Positions 34,919-42,829 of a stretch of 64,000 bases of DNA are shown in pieces. The stretch is from positions 186,001 to 250,000 of the forward strand of contig NZ_BMQT01000009.1 of NCBI RefSeq assembly GCF_014648255.1, written 5' to 3'. The notes under the pieces are model-generated. The model made no database searches and had not been told where the DNA came from. It saw only the letters and a program-made list of their open reading frames with translations. Origin of the DNA: Nocardioides albus (GTDB lineage Bacteria > Actinomycetota > Actinomycetes > Propionibacteriales > Nocardioidaceae). A program made the position numbers and the translations under genes. Within the stretch, counting starts at the first letter, position 1. Each line of letters opens with the position of its first letter.

Positions 34919-35695
34919 GTGCTGATCCTGCTGCCGCCCTCGGAGGGCAAGACCGCGCCCGTACGCGGCAACCCGCTCGCGCTCGACGACCTCCGCCTCC
35001 CGGTGCTCAACCCGGCCCGCACCAAGGTCATCGACGCGCTGGTCGAGCTCTGCACGACCCGCCCGGACGAGGCCGTCGAGATCCTCGGCATTCCGAAGAC
35101 CCAGCCCGAGCTCGTCGAGCTGAACGCCGGGCTGAGCGATGCCCCCACCGCGCGCGCCGACCGGATCTACACCGGCGTCCTCTACGACGCCCTCTCCCCC
35201 GCCACCCTGTCGCCGGCCGCCAAGCGCCGCGCGACCAACCGGGTCATGGTGACCAGCTCCGTGTTCGGCCTCGTCGGCCTCGCCGACCGCATCCCTGCGT
35301 ACCGTCTCTCGGGCGACACCACCCTCCCCGGCATCGGCGGCATCCAGGCCCACTGGCGCTCCCACCTCGGCGCCGGCGTCACCGAGGCCCTCGGCGACGG
35401 CCTGCTCGTGGACCTCCGGTCCGGGACGTACGCCGCCTTCTGGCGCCCCGACGAGGTCGCCGCCCGCACCGCCACCGTGCGTGTCCTCCACGAGCACAAC
35501 GGCCAGCGCAAGGTCGTCAGCCACTTCAACAAGGCCACCAAGGGCCGCCTCGTCCGAGCCCTCCTCGAGTCCGGCGCCAACCCCCGCACCCCCGCCAAGC
35601 TCGCCGACGCCTTCCGCGACCTCGGCTGGACCGTCGAGACCGGCCCCACCACCAAGACCGGCACCCAGCTCGACATCGTCGTAGCCGAGATCTGA
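34919..35695 (+). CDS. yaaA: YaaA-family (DUF328) peroxide-stress protein
   Basis: The 258-residue protein has the family opening ILLPPSEGKT, the YTGVLYDAL segment and the hallmark VSHFNKATKGRLVRAL. In E. coli YaaA lowers free iron and limits Fenton damage during peroxide stress; the biochemical activity is not settled, though DNA binding has been described. The GTG start is preceded by CACGAT with a six-base spacer, suggesting a leaderless transcript. Confidence 0.9.
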   Translation: MLILLPPSEGKTAPVRGNPLALDDLRLPVLNPARTKVIDALVELCTTRPDEAVEILGIPKTQPELVELNAGLSDAPTARADRIYTGVLYDALSPATLSPAAKRRATNRVMVTSSVFGLVGLADRIPAYRLSGDTTLPGIGGIQAHWRSHLGAGVTEALGDGLLVDLRSGTYAAFWRPDEVAARTATVRVLHEHNGQRKVVSHFNKATKGRLVRALLESGANPRTPAKLADAFRDLGWTVETGPTTKTGTQLDIVVAEI

Positions 35696-35727
35696 GTCCC
35701 GTTCCGCGCGTTCGGCCGTAGAGCGAC

Positions 35728-35832
35728 TGTGTCGGTCTCGACACGCCTCCGCCTAGCGGCTCCGGCGGCTCGACCAGCGATTCCTCCGTCGGTCGAGCCG
35801 CGAGCGCCAGCGAGCGTGTCGAGACCAACACA
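35728..35832. repeat. Palindromic TGTGTTGG repeat, copy B (left of the GIY-YIG gene)
   Basis: This copy starts TGTGTCGGTCTCGACACG and ends CGTGTCGAGACCAACACA, with inner GGCTCGACC / GGTCGAGCC arms. It lies between yaaA and the GIY-YIG gene, in the same orientation as copy C on the other side. About 50 bases at the left end are almost identical to copy C. Confidence 0.8.
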
Positions 35833-35877
35833 CTCACCTGCGGCGAAACTGTCGGTGGTCGCGCCCAGAATCGGGCC

Positions 35878-36168
35878 ATGCCTTACATGTACATTCTCCG
35901 CTGCCGCGATCACATGCTCTACGTCGGAAGCACCTTCGACCTGGAGAAACGCATCGCCGAGCACAACGCCGGCATCGGCGCCGAGTTCACGGCTCGACGC
36001 ATTCCGGTCACCCTGGCGTACGCCGAAGAGCATCAGACGATCGTCGGTGCCTACGAACGCGAGAAACAGGTCCAGGGGTGGAGCCGGGCCAAACGCGAAG
36101 CCCTGATAGCCGGGGACCTCGACCGGCTGCACGACCTTGCTCGCCGTCGTGACAAGCGGTCGCCATAG
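35878..36168 (+). CDS. GIY-YIG nuclease-domain protein (UPF0213 type)
   Basis: The 96-residue single-domain protein has the GIY-type strand YMYILRC, then YVGST, the catalytic Arg in LEKRIAEHN and the downstream acidic residue in AYEREKQVQGWSR. Its length matches UPF0213 proteins, which may cut DNA or act in repair but are poorly understood. It is tightly enclosed by two direct copies of a palindromic repeat (35728-35832 and 36173-36314), the second beginning 5 bp after its stop. This suggests the gene and repeats may form a unit. Confidence 0.88.
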   Translation: MPYMYILRCRDHMLYVGSTFDLEKRIAEHNAGIGAEFTARRIPVTLAYAEEHQTIVGAYEREKQVQGWSRAKREALIAGDLDRLHDLARRRDKRSP

Positions 36169-36172
36169 GGAC

Positions 36173-36314
36173 TGTGTTGGTCTCGACACGCCTCCGCCTA
36201 GCGGCTCCGGCGGCTCGACCAGCGGAGGCCCGGCGGCTCGACCAGCGGAGCAACCGTCGGTCGAGGGCCACTTCGTTCAGACCCTCGCGCCAGCGAGCGT
36301 GTCGAGACCAACAC
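36173..36314. repeat. Palindromic TGTGTTGG repeat, copy C (right of the GIY-YIG gene)
   Basis: The element starts TGTGTTGGTCTCGACACG immediately after the GIY-YIG stop and ends CGTGTCGAGACCAACACG. It has an additional internal GGCTCGACC unit compared with copy B. It ends about 15 bp from the histidine phosphatase stop. Confidence 0.8.
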
Positions 36315-36328
36315 GGTCACCTGCCGCG

Positions 36329-37018
36329 TCAGAAGGCGCCGGAGGCGAAGGGGTCGCGGGAGACGGGGAGGCCGTTGAAGAGCCGCATCGAGGCGCGGCC
36401 GTCGGAGAAGAAGGAGACGACGGTGACCGATGCGGGCGAGAGCTCCATGCTGAAGACTCCGCCGATCGGGGCACCCAGGGCGTGGGCGACGACCAGCTTG
36501 ATCGGGGACACGTGGGAGGTGACCACGACGGTCTCGCCCGCATGAGCCTCGAGCACCCGCGAGAGACCCTCGAGCACCCTCACCTGAGCGGCGTCGAACG
36601 ACTCCCCGCCCGGCGGAGCGACCTCGGTCGCCCCCATCCACGCCTTCATCTCGTCGGGGAACTGCTGGCCGACCTCGGCGAAGGTGAGCCCCTCCCAAGT
36701 GCCGAAATCGATCTCCGCGAACCCAGGGTCCTCGACCAGGCGGGCGCCGAGCGCGCCAGCGACGATCTCGCCGGTCTCGACGGCCCGCAGGACCGGCGAG
36801 GACACGACGGTCGAGACCGAAGACCCGAGCGGCTTGAGCCACTCCGCGGTGAGCAGAGCCTGCTCGCGTCCCTCCTGGGTCAGCGGCGGGTTGTCGCCGC
36901 CGAGGCCGCCGGAGAACGCCTTGGCGGCGGTGTGCTTGGTGACCCCGTGGCGTACCAGGACCAGCGTGGTCGCGGTCGCGCTGCCGCCCCAGCCACGCGA
37001 GGTGGACGAGGTGGTCAC
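36329..37018 (-). CDS. Histidine phosphatase (CobC-like)
   Basis: The 229-residue phosphatase has the catalytic LVRHGVTKHT motif, the second His in VVVTSHVSPIK and EIDFGTWEGLTF between them. In mycobacteria the gene in this operon position (Rv2228c) fuses an RNase HI domain to such a phosphatase. Here the frame begins right at the phosphatase, with GTG 37018 overlapping the DUF164 stop as GTGA. The RNase H part is therefore absent from this protein. The substrate is uncertain; alpha-ribazole phosphate or general acid phosphatase activity are options. Confidence 0.85.
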   Translation of the reverse strand: MTTSSTSRGWGGSATATTLVLVRHGVTKHTAAKAFSGGLGGDNPPLTQEGREQALLTAEWLKPLGSSVSTVVSSPVLRAVETGEIVAGALGARLVEDPGFAEIDFGTWEGLTFAEVGQQFPDEMKAWMGATEVAPPGGESFDAAQVRVLEGLSRVLEAHAGETVVVTSHVSPIKLVVAHALGAPIGGVFSMELSPASVTVVSFFSDGRASMRLFNGLPVSRDPFASGAF

Positions 37019-37755
37019 AGACCCGACTCGGCGGTGCGGACCAGGATCCGGGAGCACTCCTCACAGCGCACGACCTCGTCGGCGGCGAGGCGTCGGATCC
37101 GGGAGATCTCGGCGGGGTCGAGCTGGAGGTTGCAACCGCCACAGCGGCGCGCGCGCAGCTCGGCCGCACCGACACCCATCTTCTCGCTCAGCCGCGTGTA
37201 GAGGGCGAGCAGATCATCGGGGATGCCTTCGAGCGCGGGCTCCCGCTCCTCGGCGACCCCGGCGAGCTCGCCGTCGATCTTCGAGGTCTCGACCTCGACG
37301 GAGTCGACAGCGACCGCCAGCTTCTCGTCGATCTCGGCGAGCTCGGCCTCGAGCCGGGTCAGCTTCGCCTGAGCCTCTTCGAGCTGCTCCATGACCTCGA
37401 GCTCCTCGTCCTCGAGCACCGAGATCCGGCGGTCGAGGGTGGCCAGCTCGTGCTGCATGCGCTCGAGGTCCTTGGCGCTGCTGATCGCCCCGGAGTCCAT
37501 CCGCTCCTGGTCACGGCGGCGGCGGGTCTTGACCGCCTCGACGTCGGCGTCGGCCTTCTTCTGCACCCGCTCGAGGTCGTCGCGGATGACCCGGGCGTCG
37601 CGTACGGCATCGTCGGTGGTCTTCTTCGATGCCTTCAGCTCCGCCACGACGGCGGACTGCGGCAGATGCGCACGGCGGTGTCGCAGCTGGAGCGCACGCG
37701 AGTCCAGCTCACAGACGTCGAGCAGCTTCACCTGGGCGAACGGGTCGGCTTTCAG
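37015..37755 (-). CDS. DUF164 coiled-coil / C4 zinc-ribbon protein (Rv2229c-like)
   Basis: The 246-residue protein has a long coiled coil (about 30-185; ELATLDRRISVLEDEELEV, EQLEEAQAKLTRLEAELA). It ends in a C4 zinc ribbon: CGGC and CEEC about 25 residues apart. An in-frame GTG at 37731 lacks a ribosome site. A CTG at 37755 has GAGGAG six bases upstream and gives KADPFAQVKLLD, resembling the MKAE-type N-terminus of mycobacterial homologues, so a CTG start is proposed. It lies between nif3-like and the phosphatase genes. The molecular function is unknown; a nucleic-acid or flagellar-like adaptor role has been suggested for relatives. Confidence 0.8.
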   Translation of the reverse strand: MKADPFAQVKLLDVCELDSRALQLRHRRAHLPQSAVVAELKASKKTTDDAVRDARVIRDDLERVQKKADADVEAVKTRRRRDQERMDSGAISSAKDLERMQHELATLDRRISVLEDEELEVMEQLEEAQAKLTRLEAELAEIDEKLAVAVDSVEVETSKIDGELAGVAEEREPALEGIPDDLLALYTRLSEKMGVGAAELRARRCGGCNLQLDPAEISRIRRLAADEVVRCEECSRILVRTAESGL

Positions 37756-37789
37756 CGGATTCTCCTCAGTTGTTCACAAACGCAAGTAG

Positions 37790-38587
37790 TCACAGGCGCA
37801 AGGTCCACGGGTCGGTGACGATCTGACTGACCCGGGTCTCCACCGTATCTCCCAAAGCCTCGTTCAGTCGCCTCGCCAGGACAGGCAGCCAGGTCCACTC
37901 GGCCGCCCAGTGCGGGATGTCGATCAGCGCACCACCTTTTTCGAGGAACTCCGAGGCCGGATGGTGGCGCAGATCGCTGGTCACATAGACGTCGTACGAA
38001 GCGACCTGATCGAGCAGGAAGTCGCCCGCACCGCCGCACAGCGCCACCGAGGACACCGGTCGGTCGAGGTCGCCGGCGACCCGGATCCCGGCCGCGGTCG
38101 CGGGCAGCGCCGCGGCCACGGACTCGGCGAAGGCACCCAGCGTCGTCGGCGCCACCGTCCCAGCCCGACCGGTCCCGACGTCATCGCTCACCCCCGGCAC
38201 CAGCGGCCGCAGCGAGCCCAGCCCGAGCGCGAGCGCCAGCGACTCCGAAACCCCACCAAGAGCCTGGTCGGCGTTGGTGTGGGCGGTCAGCAGGGCACAG
38301 CGCGCGGAGACCAGCGTCGAGAGCGTACGTCCCTTCGGGGTCGTCGCCGCGAACCCATGGACCCCTTTGAGGAACAGCGGGTGATGGACCACGACCAGGT
38401 CCGCTCCCCACGCGGCCGCCTCCTCGGCGACCGGGAGCGTCGGGTCGACGGCGAGCAGCACTTTCGAGACCGGCTGCGAGGGATCGCCCCAGACCAGCCC
38501 GACCGCATCCCAGTCGTCGGCGGTGGCGGGCGGGTACCAGTCGTCCAGCAGCGAGGTGACGGCGGACAGCGTTGGCGGGGTCGGCAT
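37790..38587 (-). CDS. Nif3-like dinuclear metal centre protein
   Basis: The 265-residue protein has the family metal ligands in VVVHHPLFLKG and TAHTNADQALGG. A C-terminal HHPASEFLEKGGALIDIPHWAAEW segment supplies the last His and Glu. Nif3/GCH1-type proteins form hexamers with two metals per subunit; proposed activities include GTP cyclohydrolase I-type folds and hydrolase function, but none is firm. ATG 38587 is taken over the upstream frame. It heads the operon with DUF164 and the histidine phosphatase. Confidence 0.88.
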   Translation of the reverse strand: MPTPPTLSAVTSLLDDWYPPATADDWDAVGLVWGDPSQPVSKVLLAVDPTLPVAEEAAAWGADLVVVHHPLFLKGVHGFAATTPKGRTLSTLVSARCALLTAHTNADQALGGVSESLALALGLGSLRPLVPGVSDDVGTGRAGTVAPTTLGAFAESVAAALPATAAGIRVAGDLDRPVSSVALCGGAGDFLLDQVASYDVYVTSDLRHHPASEFLEKGGALIDIPHWAAEWTWLPVLARRLNEALGDTVETRVSQIVTDPWTLRL

Positions 38588-38741
38588 GATGACAACCCTA
38601 GATCCTCCGTGACGGCCGGGCCCAGCGACGCCGCCGAGCACGGAATCGAGTTCGTAACCGTTCCTTTACAACCGATTCCGTACTTTTCTCCGGATCTTGT
38701 GGTGGAATGCAGCGCTAAGTGAACAATCGACTGGAGCAGCG

Positions 38742-39884
38742 ATGACCACGACAGCTACCCCGGACCCACCCTCCGGCTCGGTGACCATCAGCGGCCTGAC
38801 CAAGACCTATGGCCAGGCCACGGCGGTCGACGGCCTGGACCTGGAGATCCGGGCCGGCGAGTTCATCTCGCTGCTCGGCCCGTCGGGCTGCGGCAAGACG
38901 ACGACGCTGCGGATGATCGCGGGTTTCGAGAAGCCCGACTCCGGCAGCATCCTGATCGGCGGGAAGGACGTGGTCCGGCTCGCGCCGTATCAGCGCGACG
39001 TGAACACGGTCTTCCAGGCGTATGCCCTGTTTCCGCACAAGTCCGTCGCGGAAAACGTCGCCTACGGCCTGCAGCAGCGCAAGACGCCCAGGGCCGAGAT
39101 CCGCGAACGGGTCGTCGAGGCGCTGCGGATGGTGCGGATGCTCGACTTCGCCGATCGTTCCCCCACCCAGCTCTCCGGCGGTCAGCAGCAACGGGTCGCG
39201 CTCGCCCGCGCGCTCGTGAACCGCCCCGGCGTACTCCTTCTCGACGAGCCGCTCGGCGCCCTGGACCGGCAGCTGCGCGAGGAGATGCAGGTCGAGCTCA
39301 AGCTCCTCCAGTCCCGCCTCGGGATCACCTTCGTCTTCGTCACCCACGACCAGCACGAGGCGCTCGCGATGAGCGATCGGATCGCGATCATGCGCGCCGG
39401 CAGGATCGAGCAGCTCGCCGACGCCGACACCGTCTACAACCAGCCCGCCAGCGCGTACGTCGCCGGCTTCGTCGGCCAGCAGAACTTCCTGCACGGCGAG
39501 GTCAGCGCCGACGGCACCACCGTCGAGACCCCGATCGCGGTGGTCGAAGGCCCTGCGAAGCCCGACGGCAAGCCCGGCGAGCCCCACCAGGCCGCCATCC
39601 GCCCCGAGCTGATCTCGATCGAGCCCCGAGCCGAGTCCGGGACGGTGACGGGTGGCCTCAACTCAGTCTCCGGCGAGGTCCTGCAGGTCTCTCCGCTGGG
39701 CGAGGTGATCCAGTACCTCGTCAGGGTCACCGACGAGATCAGTCTGCTGATCCGCCGCCCAGCCCACGGCGCCACCCGGCTCTCCCCCGGCGACCCGGTC
39801 CTGTGCGGCTGGGCCGCCGAGGACGTACGCCTCTTCCCCCTCGATACCCCGATCGACCCGACCACCGCTAGGAGCCCACAGTGA
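38742..39884 (+). CDS. potA: Polyamine-type ABC transporter ATP-binding protein
   Basis: The 380-residue ATPase has Walker A GPSGCGKTTTLRM, Q-loop VFQAYALFPH, signature LSGGQQQRVALARAL, Walker B LLLDEPLGALD and a C-terminal TOBE regulatory domain (about 285-375). Sequence and operon order match PotA-type spermidine/putrescine importers. ATG 38742 is preferred because GGAGCAG lies about eight bases upstream. It overlaps potD by GTGA. The 150 bp before it, between divergent nif3 and potA, should hold its promoter (AT-richer patch around 38660-38700). Confidence 0.9.
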   Translation: MTTTATPDPPSGSVTISGLTKTYGQATAVDGLDLEIRAGEFISLLGPSGCGKTTTLRMIAGFEKPDSGSILIGGKDVVRLAPYQRDVNTVFQAYALFPHKSVAENVAYGLQQRKTPRAEIRERVVEALRMVRMLDFADRSPTQLSGGQQQRVALARALVNRPGVLLLDEPLGALDRQLREEMQVELKLLQSRLGITFVFVTHDQHEALAMSDRIAIMRAGRIEQLADADTVYNQPASAYVAGFVGQQNFLHGEVSADGTTVETPIAVVEGPAKPDGKPGEPHQAAIRPELISIEPRAESGTVTGGLNSVSGEVLQVSPLGEVIQYLVRVTDEISLLIRRPAHGATRLSPGDPVLCGWAAEDVRLFPLDTPIDPTTARSPQ

Positions 39885-41086
39885 GCAAGCCTGCAAGCAA
39901 GAACGGGAACGTACGCATCCTGGCCAGCCATGCCGGCGCGCGAGCGATCCGTCAGGAGCTCTCCCGGCGTCATTTCCTGAGCCTGGCGGCGATCGCTGGC
40001 GCCGGGGCGGCGCTCAGCGCCTGCGGCGCGGGCGGCGGGGGCGAGTCCAGCGCGGTCGAGCCCGGCGCCGGCGCTACCGGCGGGCCGATGGAGAAGTCGC
40101 TGTCGATCTACACCTGGGGCGACTACGACGCCCCCGAGGTGATCGACGCCTTCGGCAAGACCGGCCCGAAGGTGACCCTCGACTCCTACGGCTCCAACGA
40201 GGAGCTGATCTCCAAGCTGGTCGCAGCCAAGGGCACCAGCGGCTACGACATCGTCGTGCCGACCGGCGTCTACATCCCCCAGCTGATCGAGAACGAGATC
40301 ATCGTCCCGTTCAACAAGGACCTGATCCCCAATCTCGCCAAGGTCGACCCGCAGTTCCTCGGTCAGGACTGGGACCCGGAGAACGAATACTCGGTGTGCA
40401 AGTGCTGGGGCACCACCGGGTTCGTCTACGACACCACCGTCATCAAGCGCGACCTGAAGACGTGGAACGACTTCATCGACGCGATGCAGAACGAGGCCTC
40501 GGGCAAGACCTCCCTGCTCGATGACCCGCAGGGCATCGCCGGCATCTACTTCTGGGCCAACGGCATCGACTGGAACACCGAGGACATGGCCGACTACGAC
40601 GCCTTCGAGGCCGAGGCGGTCGAGAAGTGGGCGCCGCACATCGCCGGCTTCGACTCCTACCCGGCCACCGGCGCGATGCAGCAGAACACCTTCGCGCTGA
40701 TGCAGAACTGGAACGGCGACTCCCGGCTCGGCATCCTCGAGCACAAGCAGCCCGACCGTTGGAAGTGGGTCCTGGCCGGCCCGACGACCGAGCTGTGGAT
40801 GGACAACTGGTGCATCCCGACGGGAGCACCCCACCCCGAGGCGGCACACGCGTTCCTGGACTACGTGCTGGAGCCGGAGAACTCCTTCCTGGAGATGGAC
40901 TACATCGGCTACAACACCGGCACGCTGGGTATCGAGGAGATGGCCAAGGAGCGCAAGGTCGAGCTGCCCGAGATGATCTTCTTCACCGAGGAGCAGCTCG
41001 CCACCATGAAGAACGGCGCCGTCAACAAGGCTCAGGACCGGCGTACGGAGGTCTACGACAAGCTGAAGGCCGCCGCCAGTGCCTAG
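39881..41086 (+). CDS. potD: Polyamine-type ABC transporter substrate-binding lipoprotein
   Basis: The 401-residue protein has a Tat-type leader (SRRHFLSLAAIAG) and a lipobox LSAC, so it is probably folded before export and lipid-anchored. The mature part resembles PotD/PotF-type binding proteins: LSIYTWGDYDAPEVIDAF, TSGYDIVVPTGVYIP and NEYSVCKCWGTTGFVYD. The ligand-binding Trp/Asp residues suggest a polyamine or a related cationic amine. The GTG start overlaps the potA stop. Confidence 0.9.
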   Translation: MSKPASKNGNVRILASHAGARAIRQELSRRHFLSLAAIAGAGAALSACGAGGGGESSAVEPGAGATGGPMEKSLSIYTWGDYDAPEVIDAFGKTGPKVTLDSYGSNEELISKLVAAKGTSGYDIVVPTGVYIPQLIENEIIVPFNKDLIPNLAKVDPQFLGQDWDPENEYSVCKCWGTTGFVYDTTVIKRDLKTWNDFIDAMQNEASGKTSLLDDPQGIAGIYFWANGIDWNTEDMADYDAFEAEAVEKWAPHIAGFDSYPATGAMQQNTFALMQNWNGDSRLGILEHKQPDRWKWVLAGPTTELWMDNWCIPTGAPHPEAAHAFLDYVLEPENSFLEMDYIGYNTGTLGIEEMAKERKVELPEMIFFTEEQLATMKNGAVNKAQDRRTEVYDKLKAAASA

Positions 41087-41999
41087 GAACGGGTCCAGCA
41101 GGCTTCCCGGGTTCGTCCTCGCCGTTCCCGCGTGGCTGTGGCTGACGGCATTCTTCGTCGTGCCGTTCCTGCAGATCGCCTGGTTCAGCCTCGGCGAGAA
41201 GCCCGGGATGTTCGGCAGCCACAGCAACGCCGTGATGTCGCTGGACCGCTACGCCGAGGCGTTCAGCCCGACCTTCTTCACGATCTTCCGGGCGACGTTG
41301 TGGATGAGCGTGCTCGGCACGGTCGCGTGCCTGCTGATCGCTCTGCCCGCGGCGTACTTCATGGCCTTGAAGGTCCCCGCGCACCGGCGCGGGTTGCTGG
41401 TCGCGCTGGTGATGGTGCCCTACTGGACCTCGTTCCTGATCCGGACGATCGGCTGGAAGGTGATCCTGTCCTCGGAGGGCGCCCTGGCCGGGTTCCTGAC
41501 CGACGTCGGTCTGGTCGCCGACCCGCACGACCTGCTCAACACCCGCGGCGCGGTGCTGCTGGGGCTGATCTACAACTATCTGCCGCTGATGATCCTGCCG
41601 TTGTACGTCGCCTTCGACCGCGTCGACAGCGCGCTCGGCGAGGCCTCCAAGGACCTCGGTGCGGGCCGGATACGCACGTTCTTCCAGGTCACGCTGCCGC
41701 TGGCACGGCCGGGAATGATCGCCGGCATCATCCTCGTCTTCATCCCGATGATGGGCGACTACGTCACCCCGGCGGTCCTCGGTGGCACGAAGGGCACGAT
41801 GGTCGGCTCGCTGATCGCCAGCCAGTTCCTGACCGCCCAGAACTGGGCCCTGGGCTCGGCCATGGCGGTCGTCCTCATCCTGCTCACCATGCTCATCGTG
41901 ATCCTCGCCATCTCGCTGATGTGGGCCGTGGGATGGCTCCTGCACAGGCGCAGCAGGCTGGTCATCGGAACCGTCCGCACCAAGGAGGTGACCGCATGA
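41079..41999 (+). CDS. potB: Polyamine-type ABC transporter permease, subunit B
   Basis: The 306-residue permease has six helices and the EAA coupling loop EASKDLGAGRIRTFFQVTLPL. It overlaps the potD end by 8 bp and potC by ATGA. It pairs with PotC to make the channel energised by PotA. The first helix begins at about residue 10 (GFVLAVPAWLWLTAFFVVPF). Confidence 0.9.
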   Translation: MPRNGSSRLPGFVLAVPAWLWLTAFFVVPFLQIAWFSLGEKPGMFGSHSNAVMSLDRYAEAFSPTFFTIFRATLWMSVLGTVACLLIALPAAYFMALKVPAHRRGLLVALVMVPYWTSFLIRTIGWKVILSSEGALAGFLTDVGLVADPHDLLNTRGAVLLGLIYNYLPLMILPLYVAFDRVDSALGEASKDLGAGRIRTFFQVTLPLARPGMIAGIILVFIPMMGDYVTPAVLGGTKGTMVGSLIASQFLTAQNWALGSAMAVVLILLTMLIVILAISLMWAVGWLLHRRSRLVIGTVRTKEVTA

Positions 42000-42829
42000 G
42001 CAGGCCCTCCGGCACCAACATCGCGCTCGGCGCGTGGACCACGCTGGTCTTCCTCTTCCTGTTCGCCCCGATCATCGTGATCGGCATCTACTCCTTCAAC
42101 GGCGGTCGCCTGCTCACCGCCTGGGACGGCTTCAGCCTGGAGCCGTTCACGGCGATCATCGATCGGCCGACCGTACGCCACACCGTCGCCGTCTCGCTGC
42201 AGACCGCGGTGGTCGCCGCCCTCCTGGCGACCGTGCTCGGCACCTTGGCCGGGATGGCGATGGCCCGCTTCCCGGGCCACTGGACCGGACCGTTCACGCT
42301 GTTGTTGCTGCTGGTCTCGGTGACTCCGGAGATCGTCGACGGCATCGCACTGCTCCCCTGGTTCGTGACGCTCGGACAGGACTGGTCGCTGCTGCCGTTC
42401 AACAACGGCTACGTACGCCTCGTGATCGGTCACTCGCTCTTCGCGACCGCCGTGGTCACCTATATCGTCCGGGCCCGCCTGGTCGGACTGGACGCGTCCT
42501 TGGAAGAGGCTTCGGCAGACCTCTACGCGAAACCGGTCGCGACGTTCTTCAAGGTCACGATCCCGTTGGTCGGTCCGGCGGTGCTCGCCGGCGGGCTGCT
42601 GGCCTTCACGCTGAGCCTCGACAACACGGTGATCTCCTCGTTCATCAACGTCTCCGGCACGACCTCGTGGCCGGTCTACGTGCTCTCCTCGGTCCGCTCC
42701 GGTCTCAAGCCCGAGATCGCCGCCGTCTCCACCATCCTGCTCGTCTTCACGCTGCTCGTCCTGGGCCTGGTTGCATGGGTGCTCAAGCGGTCGGGTTCGT
42801 CTGTCACCGACACCATGGCCGTGAACTGA
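41996..42829 (+). CDS. potC: Polyamine-type ABC transporter permease, subunit C
   Basis: The 277-residue permease has six helices and the EAA motif EEASADLYAKPVATFFKVTIPL. Other PotC features are FLFLFAPIIVIGIYSFN at the start and AFTLSLDNTVISSFINVSG near the end, the latter typical of this subfamily. It is coupled on both sides by ATGA and TGATG overlaps, so the whole operon is translated as one unit. Confidence 0.9.
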   Translation: MSRPSGTNIALGAWTTLVFLFLFAPIIVIGIYSFNGGRLLTAWDGFSLEPFTAIIDRPTVRHTVAVSLQTAVVAALLATVLGTLAGMAMARFPGHWTGPFTLLLLLVSVTPEIVDGIALLPWFVTLGQDWSLLPFNNGYVRLVIGHSLFATAVVTYIVRARLVGLDASLEEASADLYAKPVATFFKVTIPLVGPAVLAGGLLAFTLSLDNTVISSFINVSGTTSWPVYVLSSVRSGLKPEIAAVSTILLVFTLLVLGLVAWVLKRSGSSVTDTMAVN

